A stretch of DNA of 57,500 nt from Symbiodinium natans (lineage: Eukaryota > Sar > Dinophyceae > Suessiales > Symbiodiniaceae). Location of the stretch: assembly GCA_905221605.1 (NCBI GenBank), contig CAJNDS010002035.1, positions 130,001 through 187,500 on the forward strand, in the 5' to 3' direction. Positions 40,629 to 49,253 of this stretch are shown piece by piece (positions within the stretch are counted from its first letter, which is position 1; each line of letters opens with the position of its first letter). The notes below the pieces were generated by a model. That model was not told where the DNA came from. It was given only the letters and a program-made list of their open reading frames with translations, and did not search any database. The translations under genes were made by a program, and so were the position numbers.

Positions 40629-41053
40629 GCCAAGGTAAAGATGAACTTTGGAACGAGCTGTGGCTGGATACCAAGCGGTTTTTGCAGGAGCTTGATGGTG
40701 CAATCGAAGTTATGAGTAAGAGGGAAAACAGGCCAATGGAAGCCTATATGGATCCAGATCAGTATAAAAAGGCTCACATGACGCCAAGAACTGTGTCACC
40801 AGGATACAGCAAGCTGTGCAAGTTCTTCAATCAGGGAAGGTGTCGCAATGGAGATGAGTGTTCCTATGAACATCGTCGTTATGGTGAAGGTTGGCCAGGA
40901 GGTGGACCAACTGAGCCAAAGAACAGCCAAAAAGCTGGAGATGAGGATGGGAACATTGGTGACCCTCCTACAGAGGAAGGCACAGTGGATGAGGCACAGC
41001 AGGAGCGGGAGGCGGGAGGATTCAGCCTTCCGGGCCAAGTACAACTTTGGTAA
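40481..41053 (+). CDS. Element ORF c: helical segment plus CCCH finger 1
   Basis: 190 codons, one frame back from ORF b and overlapping it by 148 nt. Residues 15-85 are helical and basic (RKQYHNALYELARKKRRFSG). A CCCH zinc finger (C-x7-C-x5-C-x3-H, CKFFNQGRCRNGDECSYEH) is at about 112-131. CCCH fingers usually bind A/U-rich single-stranded RNA. The end past 41030 is probably out of frame. Confidence 0.8.
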   Translation: MEARWYRMCRFGKTITFSRKQYHNALYELARKKRRFSGPVVGEAVAMLLSQGKDELWNELWLDTKRFLQELDGAIEVMSKRENRPMEAYMDPDQYKKAHMTPRTVSPGYSKLCKFFNQGRCRNGDECSYEHRRYGEGWPGGGPTEPKNSQKAGDEDGNIGDPPTEEGTVDEAQQEREAGGFSLPGQVQLW

Positions 41054-42509
41054 AGGTGCATCAAAGGGTGAACCTACGTTGGGTGAGCCAAAAAGTCGGC
41101 TGTGTCTGTATTACAATCAAGGTGGTTGTAAGTATGGGAGTTCATGCAGGTATCTTCACGACGATGAAGTAGCATTGGAAGGGACTTGGGAACCCGGCAA
41201 AGCTTGGGACAATGCTTCCAGGAAGGCACTACGGGACGCAGGGTTCCACCATTGCTGTTTCGATTATTACCTCAGAGGACATTGCCGTAAGCGGTTCAAT
41301 TCTTGCAGATTTTCCCACGACGAGATGACAGATGAGCGGCTGGCGCACCTGAAACATTTGGTACATGTGGCCAATCAGGTCCGGTTTGAAAGAGAGAGAG
41401 GATTGGAGATTTCGGACGGGAGTATTTTTCAGCCACCTGCAAGTGGGGGAGCTGAATCTTCGTCCTCCTCAGCACCACAAGCGTTGCAAATGACCAATGT
41501 GTCAAAGAAAGCAGGTGAGGTTGATACGCTGGATGGAACAGATGGAGATGTACAAAAGGATTCGGTAGCAGAGTCTACCACTGTACGTCTTCAGAATCCA
41601 GAAGAGCCAATAGAAAATTGGATGGCTCGCAACCAACACTTGTGGGTGTATACGCCTCACGTAAGTGAGGTGATGATCAAGCTTGGTGTGACCAATGTCC
41701 AGGAGCTACAAGAGTACATCTTTGTGGAGGATTTGGTGGAAAAAGGGGTTAGCAAGGTGACAGCCTGCAAAATTCTGCAATTGGTGGGTGGTGTCCAATA
41801 CCGGCCAATGTCAAACGCATCGGTACGCGTGCAGCAATCTTCTGGAAGCCATGAAGCTGGAAGAGGTGGGGTGAGAACTATCTCTCAAGTGCGTGAAGCT
41901 GAAGGTCCTGGTACAAAGGAAATGCCACGAGGGTCTTATCGAGAGATTTTCGACACAGGCAAGTACCGTGACTCTTGGACGCTTGCGCAGAGGTCCCCGC
42001 TGTGTGTGCAGAAGTTGCGATTGGTGGGAGTTGGAATGCCACCGGTGAACCCGCCAACAAAGGCGGGTAGGTCAAGATCAAACCCTGTTAAAAGGGGAAG
42101 GCCCTTGCTGGATAAAAAACAGGTGCGACTGGTGCCACGCTCTCGCTCACAACGGCGTGTGCAGCCGGCGGAAGTGGTGGAAAAGCCGAAGCCGCTGGAA
42201 CCAGTAAAGCCTCGTGGTGGTTTGTCGTACCCATTCAGCCGAGCGTGGGCAGATTTGGTGGATGATGATGATCAGACAGGGGTTCTGGTCTCCTATGCTG
42301 ATTCCTCAGGTGATTCAAGCGAGGAAGAAACCAACAGCGCACGACGCCTGCGGGAAATCTTTTTGCGAGAAAGGGATTCAAAAAGAACTGTGACACGTGG
42401 CAATGTTCCACTTACTGGTTCTTCAAGCTCCAATGATGGGCAGAAAAATCGGTTCACCTTGGCGAAGAGCGCGACAAAGCGTCGCGGGGGGAGACCCGCC
42501 AAGAAGTGA
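40848..42509 (+). CDS. Element ORF d: CCCH fingers 2 and 3, SAM-like helices, basic tail
   Basis: 553 codons. The sensible part starts near residue 60. CCCH finger 2 (C-x7-C-x5-C-x3-H, CLYYNQGGCKYGSSCRYLH) is at about 84-103. Finger 3 (C-x8-C-x6-C-x3-H, from CFDYYLRGHC) is at about 135-156. At about 265-325 a helical region (LGVTNVQELQEYIFVEDLVE then GVSKVTACKIL) resembles a SAM domain, a weak call. The C-terminal third is Arg/Pro-rich (RSRSQRRVQPAEVVEKPKPL). It ends at TGA 42507-42509, overlapping the next frame. Confidence 0.8.
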   Translation: MEMSVPMNIVVMVKVGQEVDQLSQRTAKKLEMRMGTLVTLLQRKAQWMRHSRSGRREDSAFRAKYNFGKGASKGEPTLGEPKSRLCLYYNQGGCKYGSSCRYLHDDEVALEGTWEPGKAWDNASRKALRDAGFHHCCFDYYLRGHCRKRFNSCRFSHDEMTDERLAHLKHLVHVANQVRFERERGLEISDGSIFQPPASGGAESSSSSAPQALQMTNVSKKAGEVDTLDGTDGDVQKDSVAESTTVRLQNPEEPIENWMARNQHLWVYTPHVSEVMIKLGVTNVQELQEYIFVEDLVEKGVSKVTACKILQLVGGVQYRPMSNASVRVQQSSGSHEAGRGGVRTISQVREAEGPGTKEMPRGSYREIFDTGKYRDSWTLAQRSPLCVQKLRLVGVGMPPVNPPTKAGRSRSNPVKRGRPLLDKKQVRLVPRSRSQRRVQPAEVVEKPKPLEPVKPRGGLSYPFSRAWADLVDDDDQTGVLVSYADSSGDSSEEETNSARRLREIFLRERDSKRTVTRGNVPLTGSSSSNDGQKNRFTLAKSATKRRGGRPAKK

Positions 42510-43270
42510 CTTCTCAAGTTTTTTCGCTACCACAACCTTCTCGTCCAACTGAGCAGTCCCAAAAAAGAGTAAGGGATGGCTCAGTTATAGTTGGTTCGCT
42601 GGCGGTGGGCTCCACAGATGAGGTTTTACCTGGGCAAGGTGTTGCTGGACAGGTGAATGTATCTGAAAGCGCTCAAGTTCTACCTGGGCAAGATGTGGCT
42701 GGACAGGAGACGGCGCTGGAAGGAGCAGTACAAATTCCTGGCGAGGAGACTGACCAAAAAGAAGGAGAAGCTGGGAGCAATGAACTCCGTGGCGATGATA
42801 CGAAAATATTGGATGTTCTTCCGGTGAAGAAGGGCCATCAGCAATTGCTTACCAAAGGCCTTCTGAATCGGATTTATTGGAAGGTTGCTGTCGGCAAGTT
42901 GCCTGTGGGGCAAAAGGACTATCAGAAGGGGTCCAATAAAATGGATCGAAATTTGGTTATTAGCATGTCATCTGAAGGTGCAAGCGAACAGGATTTGAAC
43001 CTGGCACTGGAAGACGATGCTGATCAGAGAATGGATGATGGTACATTGGTGGTCATGGCATATGACCCAAGTACACTGATTCAGTCGGCAACAACTGTTT
43101 GGGTTACGCGTCGCGGTTTGGCCGATCGTGCTATCTGGCCGGCAATAGCGGCTGCAGCGCAGAGGATATGTGCTGAAATGGTTCAAGTGGATGAACTGAA
43201 TGCCCAGTTGAACACTGGGAGACTCCTTTTTGAAAGGAGAGATCAAGGACATTACGCATTCGTTCCATGA
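42506..43270 (+). CDS. Element ORF e: unknown
   Basis: 254 codons from a GTG that overlaps the ORF d stop. The same frame is open further upstream, so the true joint may lie before 42506. It contains a short repeat, VLPGQGVAGQ and VLPGQDVAGQ (residues 34-66), then a basic helical stretch and a globular-looking end (TTVWVTRRGLADRAIWPAIA). No family was recognised. Confidence 0.7.
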   Translation: MTSQVFSLPQPSRPTEQSQKRVRDGSVIVGSLAVGSTDEVLPGQGVAGQVNVSESAQVLPGQDVAGQETALEGAVQIPGEETDQKEGEAGSNELRGDDTKILDVLPVKKGHQQLLTKGLLNRIYWKVAVGKLPVGQKDYQKGSNKMDRNLVISMSSEGASEQDLNLALEDDADQRMDDGTLVVMAYDPSTLIQSATTVWVTRRGLADRAIWPAIAAAAQRICAEMVQVDELNAQLNTGRLLFERRDQGHYAFVP

Positions 43271-44243
43271 AGATCCGTGCTTGCCGGTGGTGGGAAATTA
43301 TCCTCTTTCGGTGATGGGTGCATTGCTATCTCCTGGCCTGGAAAGGGAATTCAGAAATACTGAAAAGTTTGGAACTGCTATGGAGGCAATAGCCTACGAT
43401 TGGAGTCGCAGTCCAGGCATGGAAGTTCATGTGGAACTTATGGCGAGGGTAGCCAACCTGGTTGCTCCGTTCCTTACCCTAGGAGGCCAAGGGTTAGTGG
43501 TGAATTCAGAATTTCTCTGGCAGCGCGGGAGGGACCAAATGATGGAGTTCCTTCAGGCGGCGACGTGTGCTGATCAATTGGAGGTTCTCTGGAAAAGCAT
43601 GGACGACGATGCTGATGAGGAAGTGGATCCTTCAGGGATGGTGCTGGAGATCCCCGAACAGCAAGATGCGGTATTTGAGCAAGGGATCAATGAATCCTCT
43701 ATTCCCATCGAAGATGCTGGAAGTGAGACAATTGGTGACACTGGAAGTGATGGCAAAGCGCCAGAAGTTTCTCCAGAAGATGAGACATCCAGTGGTTCAT
43801 CAAGATTGGCTGGCACCAGAATGTTCTTGTGGTCGGTGTATTCTCGTGTCGCTTCCAACTGGGATTTCTCTATGCAGGACCGCACTACGAGTAGGATCTT
43901 TGACAGCACGAAGGGGTATCCTGGTGAAGGACCGGACAATGGTGACGATTTTTCCTCTAAGAGGAATTTACCCTGGATCTCTGAAGATTATCTCGATGAA
44001 GTGATGTCAAAAAAGATGGAAAGGTCTTCAGATATGGATGGGTTGAATGGGTTTGTTCCGGAAAGTGAGGGACAGTCCGAAAGGGTAGAGGTGGAGAATG
44101 TTACTGCCTCTAGAATTCTTATGGCTCTTTGGAAAAAGGGATATAGAGCTGGGTGTAGGAGGTTGTGTCGTTCAAATCTACCTGGATCCAAGGTTGGAGC
44201 AATGAAACGTCCAATCAAAAAAGGTGCGGAAGATCGGCACTAG
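43230..44243 (+). CDS. Element ORF f: unknown globular protein segment
   Basis: 337 codons, overlapping ORF e by 41 nt in another frame. Residues 10-125 look folded (GNYPLSVMGALLSPGLEREF, then MEVHVELMARVANLVAPFL). The rest is acidic (EEVDPSG, EDETSSGSS). No family was recognised. ORF e plus the start of f may make one domain across the frame change. Confidence 0.7.
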   Translation: MKGEIKDITHSFHEDPCLPVVGNYPLSVMGALLSPGLEREFRNTEKFGTAMEAIAYDWSRSPGMEVHVELMARVANLVAPFLTLGGQGLVVNSEFLWQRGRDQMMEFLQAATCADQLEVLWKSMDDDADEEVDPSGMVLEIPEQQDAVFEQGINESSIPIEDAGSETIGDTGSDGKAPEVSPEDETSSGSSRLAGTRMFLWSVYSRVASNWDFSMQDRTTSRIFDSTKGYPGEGPDNGDDFSSKRNLPWISEDYLDEVMSKKMERSSDMDGLNGFVPESEGQSERVEVENVTASRILMALWKKGYRAGCRRLCRSNLPGSKVGAMKRPIKKGAEDRH

Positions 44244-45081
44244 AAAGGCCTTCTTGAAAGTGTTCAATGTTTTTGGATCATCTCAGAATGGCTCAGGAGC
44301 TGGTGGGAAACCAATCATGAAGGTGATAGGACCAAGACCAGGTTTTCCAGCTGTTCTTGATGCATCAAACATTGATAGCACCTTGGGTGAAAAAGGTAGT
44401 CCTACAGATCATGGCAATGTCCATGTAGTGCGGAATTGTTCCATGGATCGTCTGGAAGCGGAACGCTTGTCGAAAAGGAGGCAAGGTATCTGTTATTGGT
44501 TCGCAAAAGGGAACAATCGCTGCAAATTTGGAGAGGACTGCAAGTTTATTCATTCCAATGATGATGTGGTGCTGCAATCGTATTGGTGCAAATACTATGT
44601 GGCTGGAAGACACTGCTACGCTGGAGAGGACTGCAAGTTCTCTCACGACGCAACTGGTGTAAGGTGTATCCAGTTTGCTCGGTCTGGGAAATGCCGTCAT
44701 GGGGACAGGTGTGTCTTTGAACATGGTGATCCGCTGGCTGAACAGAGGCCAAGGTCTCCAAGGACGCCCCCAAGGGATGGTCCGCGGAGGAGTACCGGTA
44801 CAAGAAGTGGAGGGAAGGAAATTTCTCCTGAACGGTATGATGAAGATGAAGAGGATTTGATGGGGTACGACGACGATGCCCGGATGATAGAATTGCTGAT
44901 GGAGGCAATTTCTTACATGTCTGATGGCAAATCAGATTTGGCCCGCGCGGAAGCGGATCCGGTGTTTAAACTGTTAAAGTTCAATGGAGATGCTGACCAA
45001 AGAGACGCAGAATGGTGTACATGGACTACTGGCATGCTGTCTTCATTGGAACTTCACGAGATAGTGAAGTCATTGAGTTGA
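44224..45081 (+). CDS. Element ORF g: CCCH fingers 4, 5 and 6
   Basis: 285 codons. Three tandem CCCH fingers: about 88-109 (C-x9-C-x5-C-x3-H, from CYWFAKGNNRCKFGEDC), about 121-141 (CKYYVAGRHCYAGEDCKFSH) and about 147-167 (CIQFARSGKCRHGDRCVFEH). A Pro/Arg-rich linker (RPRSPRTPPRDGPRR) and an acidic C-terminus follow. Tandem CCCH fingers are typical of mRNA-binding proteins. Confidence 0.85.
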   Translation: MRKIGTRKAFLKVFNVFGSSQNGSGAGGKPIMKVIGPRPGFPAVLDASNIDSTLGEKGSPTDHGNVHVVRNCSMDRLEAERLSKRRQGICYWFAKGNNRCKFGEDCKFIHSNDDVVLQSYWCKYYVAGRHCYAGEDCKFSHDATGVRCIQFARSGKCRHGDRCVFEHGDPLAEQRPRSPRTPPRDGPRRSTGTRSGGKEISPERYDEDEEDLMGYDDDARMIELLMEAISYMSDGKSDLARAEADPVFKLLKFNGDADQRDAEWCTWTTGMLSSLELHEIVKSLS

Positions 45082-45701
45082 GGATATGGTTCCAGCGAGC
45101 CAATATGAAAGAAGAGAGAGATCCAAAAAGGGACAAAAAGAGGTCCCTAGAAAGGGAGTCCAGTAAGGATAATCCTGCCAAAAAGGAGGTGGTTGGAACT
45201 TCGGAGACGGATGTTGCCGTTGAGGAAGAGGTGAAGATGGCCAAAAAGAAGAGGAAAACTGCTGCAATTGAGGATCCATACACTCTTCTGGTTCCAAAGC
45301 CGAAGAAGATGCCGGTTAACATGGAGAAGGGTGGATCATCATCCAATGCGGTGGTATCAGGAGGGGAAAAGGCCTCTTCGAGAATGCGCACCAAGGCAAG
45401 CGTCTCGGGAAAGATGAAAAAGAAAGAGAAGAGTCAAAGCCCCAAGAAGGAAGAGGTGGTCGTGGTGGAAGGACCTGATGAGAAGGACCGTCCTTCTGAA
45501 GTGGATGCGCAGTCATCTACCACTGTTAATGCCGAACTGGGACAATCCTGCCAAGCAATTGAGGACGCGAAGAGAGAGGGGTTGATATCCTCAATTCAGA
45601 GGGGTATACAAGATCCTGTTCTTACAGTGTCGGACCTGGAACATGTTTTGCTGCGACTTCACCTGAGCATCGATGCCCATCGGAAGAAAAAGAAGGGATG
45701 A
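45012..45701 (+). CDS. Element ORF h: lysine-rich C-terminal segment
   Basis: 229 codons, overlapping ORF g by 70 nt in another frame. It is highly basic and low-complexity (KEERDPKRDKKRSLERESSK, AKKKRKTAAIEDPY with an NLS-like KKKRK) and ends in a predicted helix and KKKKG before TGA. No domain was recognised. A 373-bp untranslated stretch separates it from the right LTR. Confidence 0.7.
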   Translation: MVYMDYWHAVFIGTSRDSEVIELRIWFQRANMKEERDPKRDKKRSLERESSKDNPAKKEVVGTSETDVAVEEEVKMAKKKRKTAAIEDPYTLLVPKPKKMPVNMEKGGSSSNAVVSGGEKASSRMRTKASVSGKMKKKEKSQSPKKEEVVVVEGPDEKDRPSEVDAQSSTTVNAELGQSCQAIEDAKREGLISSIQRGIQDPVLTVSDLEHVLLRLHLSIDAHRKKKKG

Positions 45702-46074
45702 CTGGATGGTATTGATGAGGGAATGGGTTTTTCTCTTTCTGGAGACAAGTGCGCTGGAACGGCCAATGTGCTGGAAGTGTGGTGGTTACTATTAAGGGTA
45801 TGGAAATCCCTGATAGTAGAGAGTGTACAGCTTTTTGCGTAGCGAAGACCACGGTTCGTGGTGAAGAAGGCTGAGAGTCTTCAATGACAAGAGAATCATG
45901 GTGGTAAAAAGATTCTCTATGGTGAAGGGTGTTTAGCCAATGTGCTATAAATTCGTCCTGGATGACGTAAAACCACAACTTGCATTCCAAGCAGCTGGCT
46001 GCTGCCTTAATGGCAGTTTTTGGCCAAAAGTCTGCACCTCCAGTTTGTGTCCTAGGAAATCCTAGGACAGGGAG
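45702..46074 (+). other. 3' untranslated part of the element with weak polypurine tract
   Basis: No coding frame is supported. It ends CCTAGGAAATCCTAGG and then GACAGGGAG, directly before the LTR TG. The purine-rich GGGAG could prime plus-strand synthesis, though it is short and interrupted by a C upstream. Confidence 0.4.
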
Positions 46075-46293
46075 TGCGGAGCTGCAGTTTGTATTGAAGA
46101 AAAGAGTTGGTGTAGAAGGATAAAGGGTCAATGTACCCGGTACTATTTTTTGGCTCAAGATCGGGCCATGCGCCTAGTGAACAAAGGGTGCTTGGTGTTT
46201 TGGGTTGGTTTGTTGTTTGTTGGTCCAGGAAATCAAGGGCTTCTGTTGGGGTTGACTGTTTTGTTCCCTGTCCTCCTTCGGTTGCCCCCCGTA
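46075..46293 (+). repeat. Right LTR (219 bp)
   Basis: The same length as the left LTR with two adjacent substitutions. The spliced-leader-like segment is at 46137-46159. It ends CCCGTA and passes straight into TAGGGTTTAGGG. Confidence 0.95.
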
Positions 46294-46364
46294 TAGGGTT
46301 TAGGGTTTAGGGTTTAGGGTTTAGGGTTTAGGGTTTAGGGTTTAGGGTTTAGGGTTTAGGGTTT
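46294..46364 (+). repeat. TTTAGGG tract interrupted by the LTR element
   Basis: Ten units that continue, in phase after the TAGGG duplication, the tract ending at 37631. Confidence 0.95.
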
Positions 46365-46639
46365 ACCCTTTTTGAACCCTGTACTGAACCCTTTTACCCT
46401 TTTCAGCCCCTAGCCGAAACAGACCCTGACAGTCTGAAGCCTTGCAACTTGCAATCCTTTAATTTCAAAGACCATCAATAGCCTTTAGGCTCCCGGAACC
46501 GTTTTCAAAGCTTTTGGCAACTCTAAACGCTTTATCACGCCCTACCCTGAACCCTAAACCCTAAACCCTAAAAACTAACCCCTAAACCCTAAACCCTAAA
46601 CCCTAAACCCTACACCCTAAACCCTAAACCCTAAACCCT

Positions 46640-47196
46640 ACAAGGTCATTTTTTCCGGGCAAGGTCATTTTTTTACTGGGCAAGGTCATTTTTTTACTGG
46701 GCAAGGTCGTTTCGTCCAAAAAAACGACCTTGCCCAGTAACAAAATGACCTTGCCCAGTAAAAAAATGACCTTGCCCAGTAAAAATGTTACTGGGCAAGG
46801 TCATCTTTTTGCTGGGCAAGGTCATCTTTTTACTGGGCAAGGTCATTTTTTTACTGGGCAAGGTCATTTTTTTCTGGGCAAGGTCATTTTTTTGCTGGGC
46901 AAGGTCATTTGTTTCTGGGCAAGGTCATTACTGGGCAAGGTCCTTTTTTTACTGGGCAAGGTCATGTTTTTTACTGGGCAAGGTCATTGTTTTACTGGGC
47001 AAGGTCATTTTTTACTGGGCCAGGTCAATTTTTTACTGGGCAAGATCATTTTTTTACTGGGCAAGGTCATCTTTTTACTGGGCAAGGTCATTTTTTACTG
47101 GGCAAAGTCATTTTTTTACTGGGCAAAGTCATTTTTTTACTGGGCAAGGTCATTTTTTTATTGGGCAAGGTCAATTTTTTACTGGCAAGGTCGTTC
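46640..47196. repeat. 22-bp minisatellite (TTTTTACTGGGCAAGGTCAT) with an inverted segment
   Basis: About 24 units with A/T-run length changes. At 46720-46785 three units lie in the opposite orientation (TGACCTTGCCCAGTA), making a hairpin with their neighbours. Open frames across it (GKVIFLLGKV periodicity) are repeat artefacts. Confidence 0.97.
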
Positions 47197-47296
47197 CATA
47201 AGTGAAATATTTTCTTAATGTTGTGGGATTCTTTGGGCAGGTGGGTATTTTTCTGGAGAATTTTCTTGACTAGTAGATGCTAGGACTTGAGATGCT

Positions 47297-47850
47297 GAAC
47301 CCTAAACCCTAAACCCTAAACCCTAAACCCTAAACCCTAAACCCTAAACCCTAAACCCTAAACCCTAAACCCTAAACCCTAAACCCTAAACCCTAAACCC
47401 TAAACCCTAAACCCTAAACCCTAAACCCACTAAACCCTAACCCTAAACCCTAAACCCTAAACCCTAAACCTAAACTAAACCCTAAACCCCTAAACCCTAA
47501 ACCCTAAACCCTAAACCCTAAACCCTAAACCCCCTAAACCCTAAACCCTAAACACCCTAAAACCCTAAACGCTAAACTAAACCCTAACCTAAACCCCTAA
47601 ACCTAAACTAAACCCTAAACCCTAAACCCTAAACCTAACCTAAACCCTAAACCCTAAACCCTAAACCCTAAACCCTAAACCCTAAACCCTAAACCCTAAA
47701 CCCTAAACCCTAAACCCTAAACCCTAAACCCTAAACCCTAAACCCTAAACCCTAAACCCTAAACCCTAAACCCTAAACCCTAAACCCTAAACCCTAAACC
47801 CTAAACCCTAAACCCTAAACCCTAAACCCTAACCCTAAACCCTAAACCCC
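47297..47850. repeat. CCCTAAA array, 550 bp
   Basis: The longest CCCTAAA array here, about 78 units, with a scrambled middle (47430-47640) holding CTAAA, CCCCTAAA and CACCCTAAA length variants. Confidence 0.98.
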
Positions 47851-47851
47851 T

Positions 47852-47950
47852 TTATGAACCTCCAAGTAGCCTCAGGGTCTTGTCGAAGTCTTCGGCCTCG
47901 CCGCCGCGCAGCACGAGGGCGACGTCGTGCTCAGGCCAGGGTCCAAGCCT
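47852..47950 (-). CDS. Terminal exon on the minus strand, unknown
   Basis: On the minus strand, after GCGAG|G, it reads LGPWPEHDVALVLRGGEAED then FDKTLRLLGGS and TAA (47852-47854). It is GC-rich with a clean stop, and the plus strand has no comparable frame. CCCTAAA lies to its left and TTTAGGG to its right. Its upstream exons would lie at higher coordinates. Confidence 0.55.
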   Translation of the reverse strand, partial: RLGPWPEHDVALVLRGGEAEDFDKTLRLLGGS

Positions 47951-48380
47951 CGCGAGCTTTGGGTTTATGGTTTAGGGTTTAGGGTTTCGGGTTTCGGGTT
48001 TAGGGTTTAGGGTTCAGGGTTTAGGGGATAGGGTTTAGCCCTGCAGCCCTAAACCCCCCCAAAACTCAAAAAAACACTAAACCCTAAAGCAAACCTCCTA
48101 ATCCCTAACCCTAAGCCCAAAAAACCTGAACCTGCACCCTCTAAACCCATCAAAGAGGGTTGAGGAACCCGCTGGGGTTTAACCCTAAACCCTAAACCCT
48201 AAACCCTAAACCCTAAACCCTAAACCCTAAACCCTAAACCCTAAACCCTGAACCCTGAACCCTAAACTCTAAACCCTAAGCCCTAAAACCTAAACTCTAA
48301 ACCCTAAGCCCTAAAACCTAACCCCTAAACCCCAAACCCTCAACCCTATACCCTAAACCCTAAACCCTAAACCCTGGAGA

Positions 48381-48426
48381 GGTGCTTCTACCTGGTCCGC
48401 TCGGAGGATGCCTTGGGCTCCCCATG
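48381..48426 (+). CDS. Short terminal exon, unknown
   Basis: After GAGAG|G it reads CFYLVRSEDALGSP and then TGA. A CCCTAAA tract lies directly on its left. No family was recognised. Confidence 0.4.
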
Positions 48427-48539
48427 AGCTCAGAAGGTCAGAGCCTTGGGGAGACCACATGAACCCCCGCTAAAGGGTGTTCTGGGTTAGGGTTTAGGGT
48501 TTAGGGTTCAGGGTTTAGGGTTCAGGGTTTAGGGTTTAT

Positions 48540-49000
48540 ACCCTAGTGACATACCCCAACAGGGACCACAGTAGTAGGGGTATGTACCCCCATTCTCGGG
48601 GTTCCTTTGATCCGTCAGGAACACGAACTCGCAACGGGATGCTCTTCGTGCTCCCGAGCACGCGCCTGAAAAAGGGCCACTTGGGATGCGCAAAATCCTG
48701 GCCGAAAGCTTGCTGGGAATCTGAGATGGATGGTCTGCGCCTGCTGGTGCGCGCTGCACCATGGGAGAAGGGGAAGATGATGTGTTTCTGCCAGACCACA
48801 GTCCAAAGCCTTGTGGACGGAAACCCTGCCGCAACCGGCCAATGTGCTGGTGCAGATAGGAGGTTCATCGTTTTGTTTGCGTGGCGCCCCAGGTTCGTCA
48901 GTTATAGTATGGTTCTGCCGAAGTAACATGGCTTGCAGTTTTGGCCTTCGCCTTTCAGGGCATTTCGCCAGGTCAGTAGCCCTACAGCATCGGAGGAAGG
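48540..49000. other. Unique stretch, coding unclear
   Basis: Frames of about 100-126 codons are open on both strands. The plus frame includes MLFVLPSTRLKKGHLGCAKS and the minus frame SKEPREWGYIPLLLWS. Neither has a family or clear splice sites. A short foldback starts near 48540 (ATACCCTAGTGACATACCCC against GGGGTATGTACCCCC). Confidence 0.35.
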
Positions 49001-49071
49001 GTTTAGTGTTTAAGGTTTAGGGTTTAGGGTTTAGGGTTTAGGGCTATTGCATGGTGTGAAGCCGCCGGTGC

Positions 49072-49153
49072 CTGACCACAAGCGTTCTGCACCCTCGGAG
49101 GTGTGCGTGGCTGCTGAAGGAAAGCTCGGCGATCGGGCATCCAAAAGGAGTGC
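49072..49153 (+). CDS. Exon-like island, unknown
   Basis: Reads PVPDHKRSAPSEVCVAAEGK then LGDRASKRSA. It follows a TTTAGGG tract and is followed by a foldback. No family was recognised. Confidence 0.4.
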
Positions 49154-49172
49154 AGGCGTGTACTGGCAAGAA

Positions 49173-49253
49173 TCAGGGGGACCCTTAAAGGGAACCCTTC
49201 TCAACCCTCAGGGACCTTATTCAGAGGGTCTATATCCCCAAGGGTCCCCCTAA
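49173..49253. mobile_element. MITE-like inverted repeat
   Basis: CAGGGGGACCCTTAAAGGGA at the left pairs with AAGGGTCCCCCTAAT at the right end (49240-49253). Confidence 0.65.

Larger units (their letters stand above)
37632..46293 (+). mobile_element. Non-autonomous copia-like LTR retroelement with RNA-binding cargo, inserted in a TTTAGGG tract
   Basis: 8,662 bp bounded by two 219-bp direct repeats that start TG and end TA and differ at only two adjacent bases. It is flanked by TAGGG on both sides (37627-37631 and 46294-46298). Removing the element and one TAGGG restores an unbroken heptamer tract in phase, which independently supports a 5-bp target duplication. A primer-binding-site-like sequence abuts the left LTR. 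The interior is coding from 37916 to 45701 in eight overlapping frames with WW, S1, PABC/MLLE and six CCCH domains. I found no YxDD reverse transcriptase box, no HHCC or DDE integrase and no DTG/DSG protease. Mobilisation would need enzymes in trans. It resembles LARD or TR-GAG-type elements in logic, but the cargo is unlike a standard gag (no CCHC knuckle). Confidence 0.9.

Noticed and set aside
37632-46293. CRISPR array or prokaryotic operon reading of the overlapping ORFs
   Set aside because: Short ORF overlaps look operon-like, but there are no ribosome-binding sites. The domains are eukaryotic mRNP types, and LTRs enclose the whole block.
46730-47218. GKVIFLLGKV-repeat ORFs resembling membrane protein
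   Set aside because: They are translations of the 22-bp minisatellite, in three frames at once.
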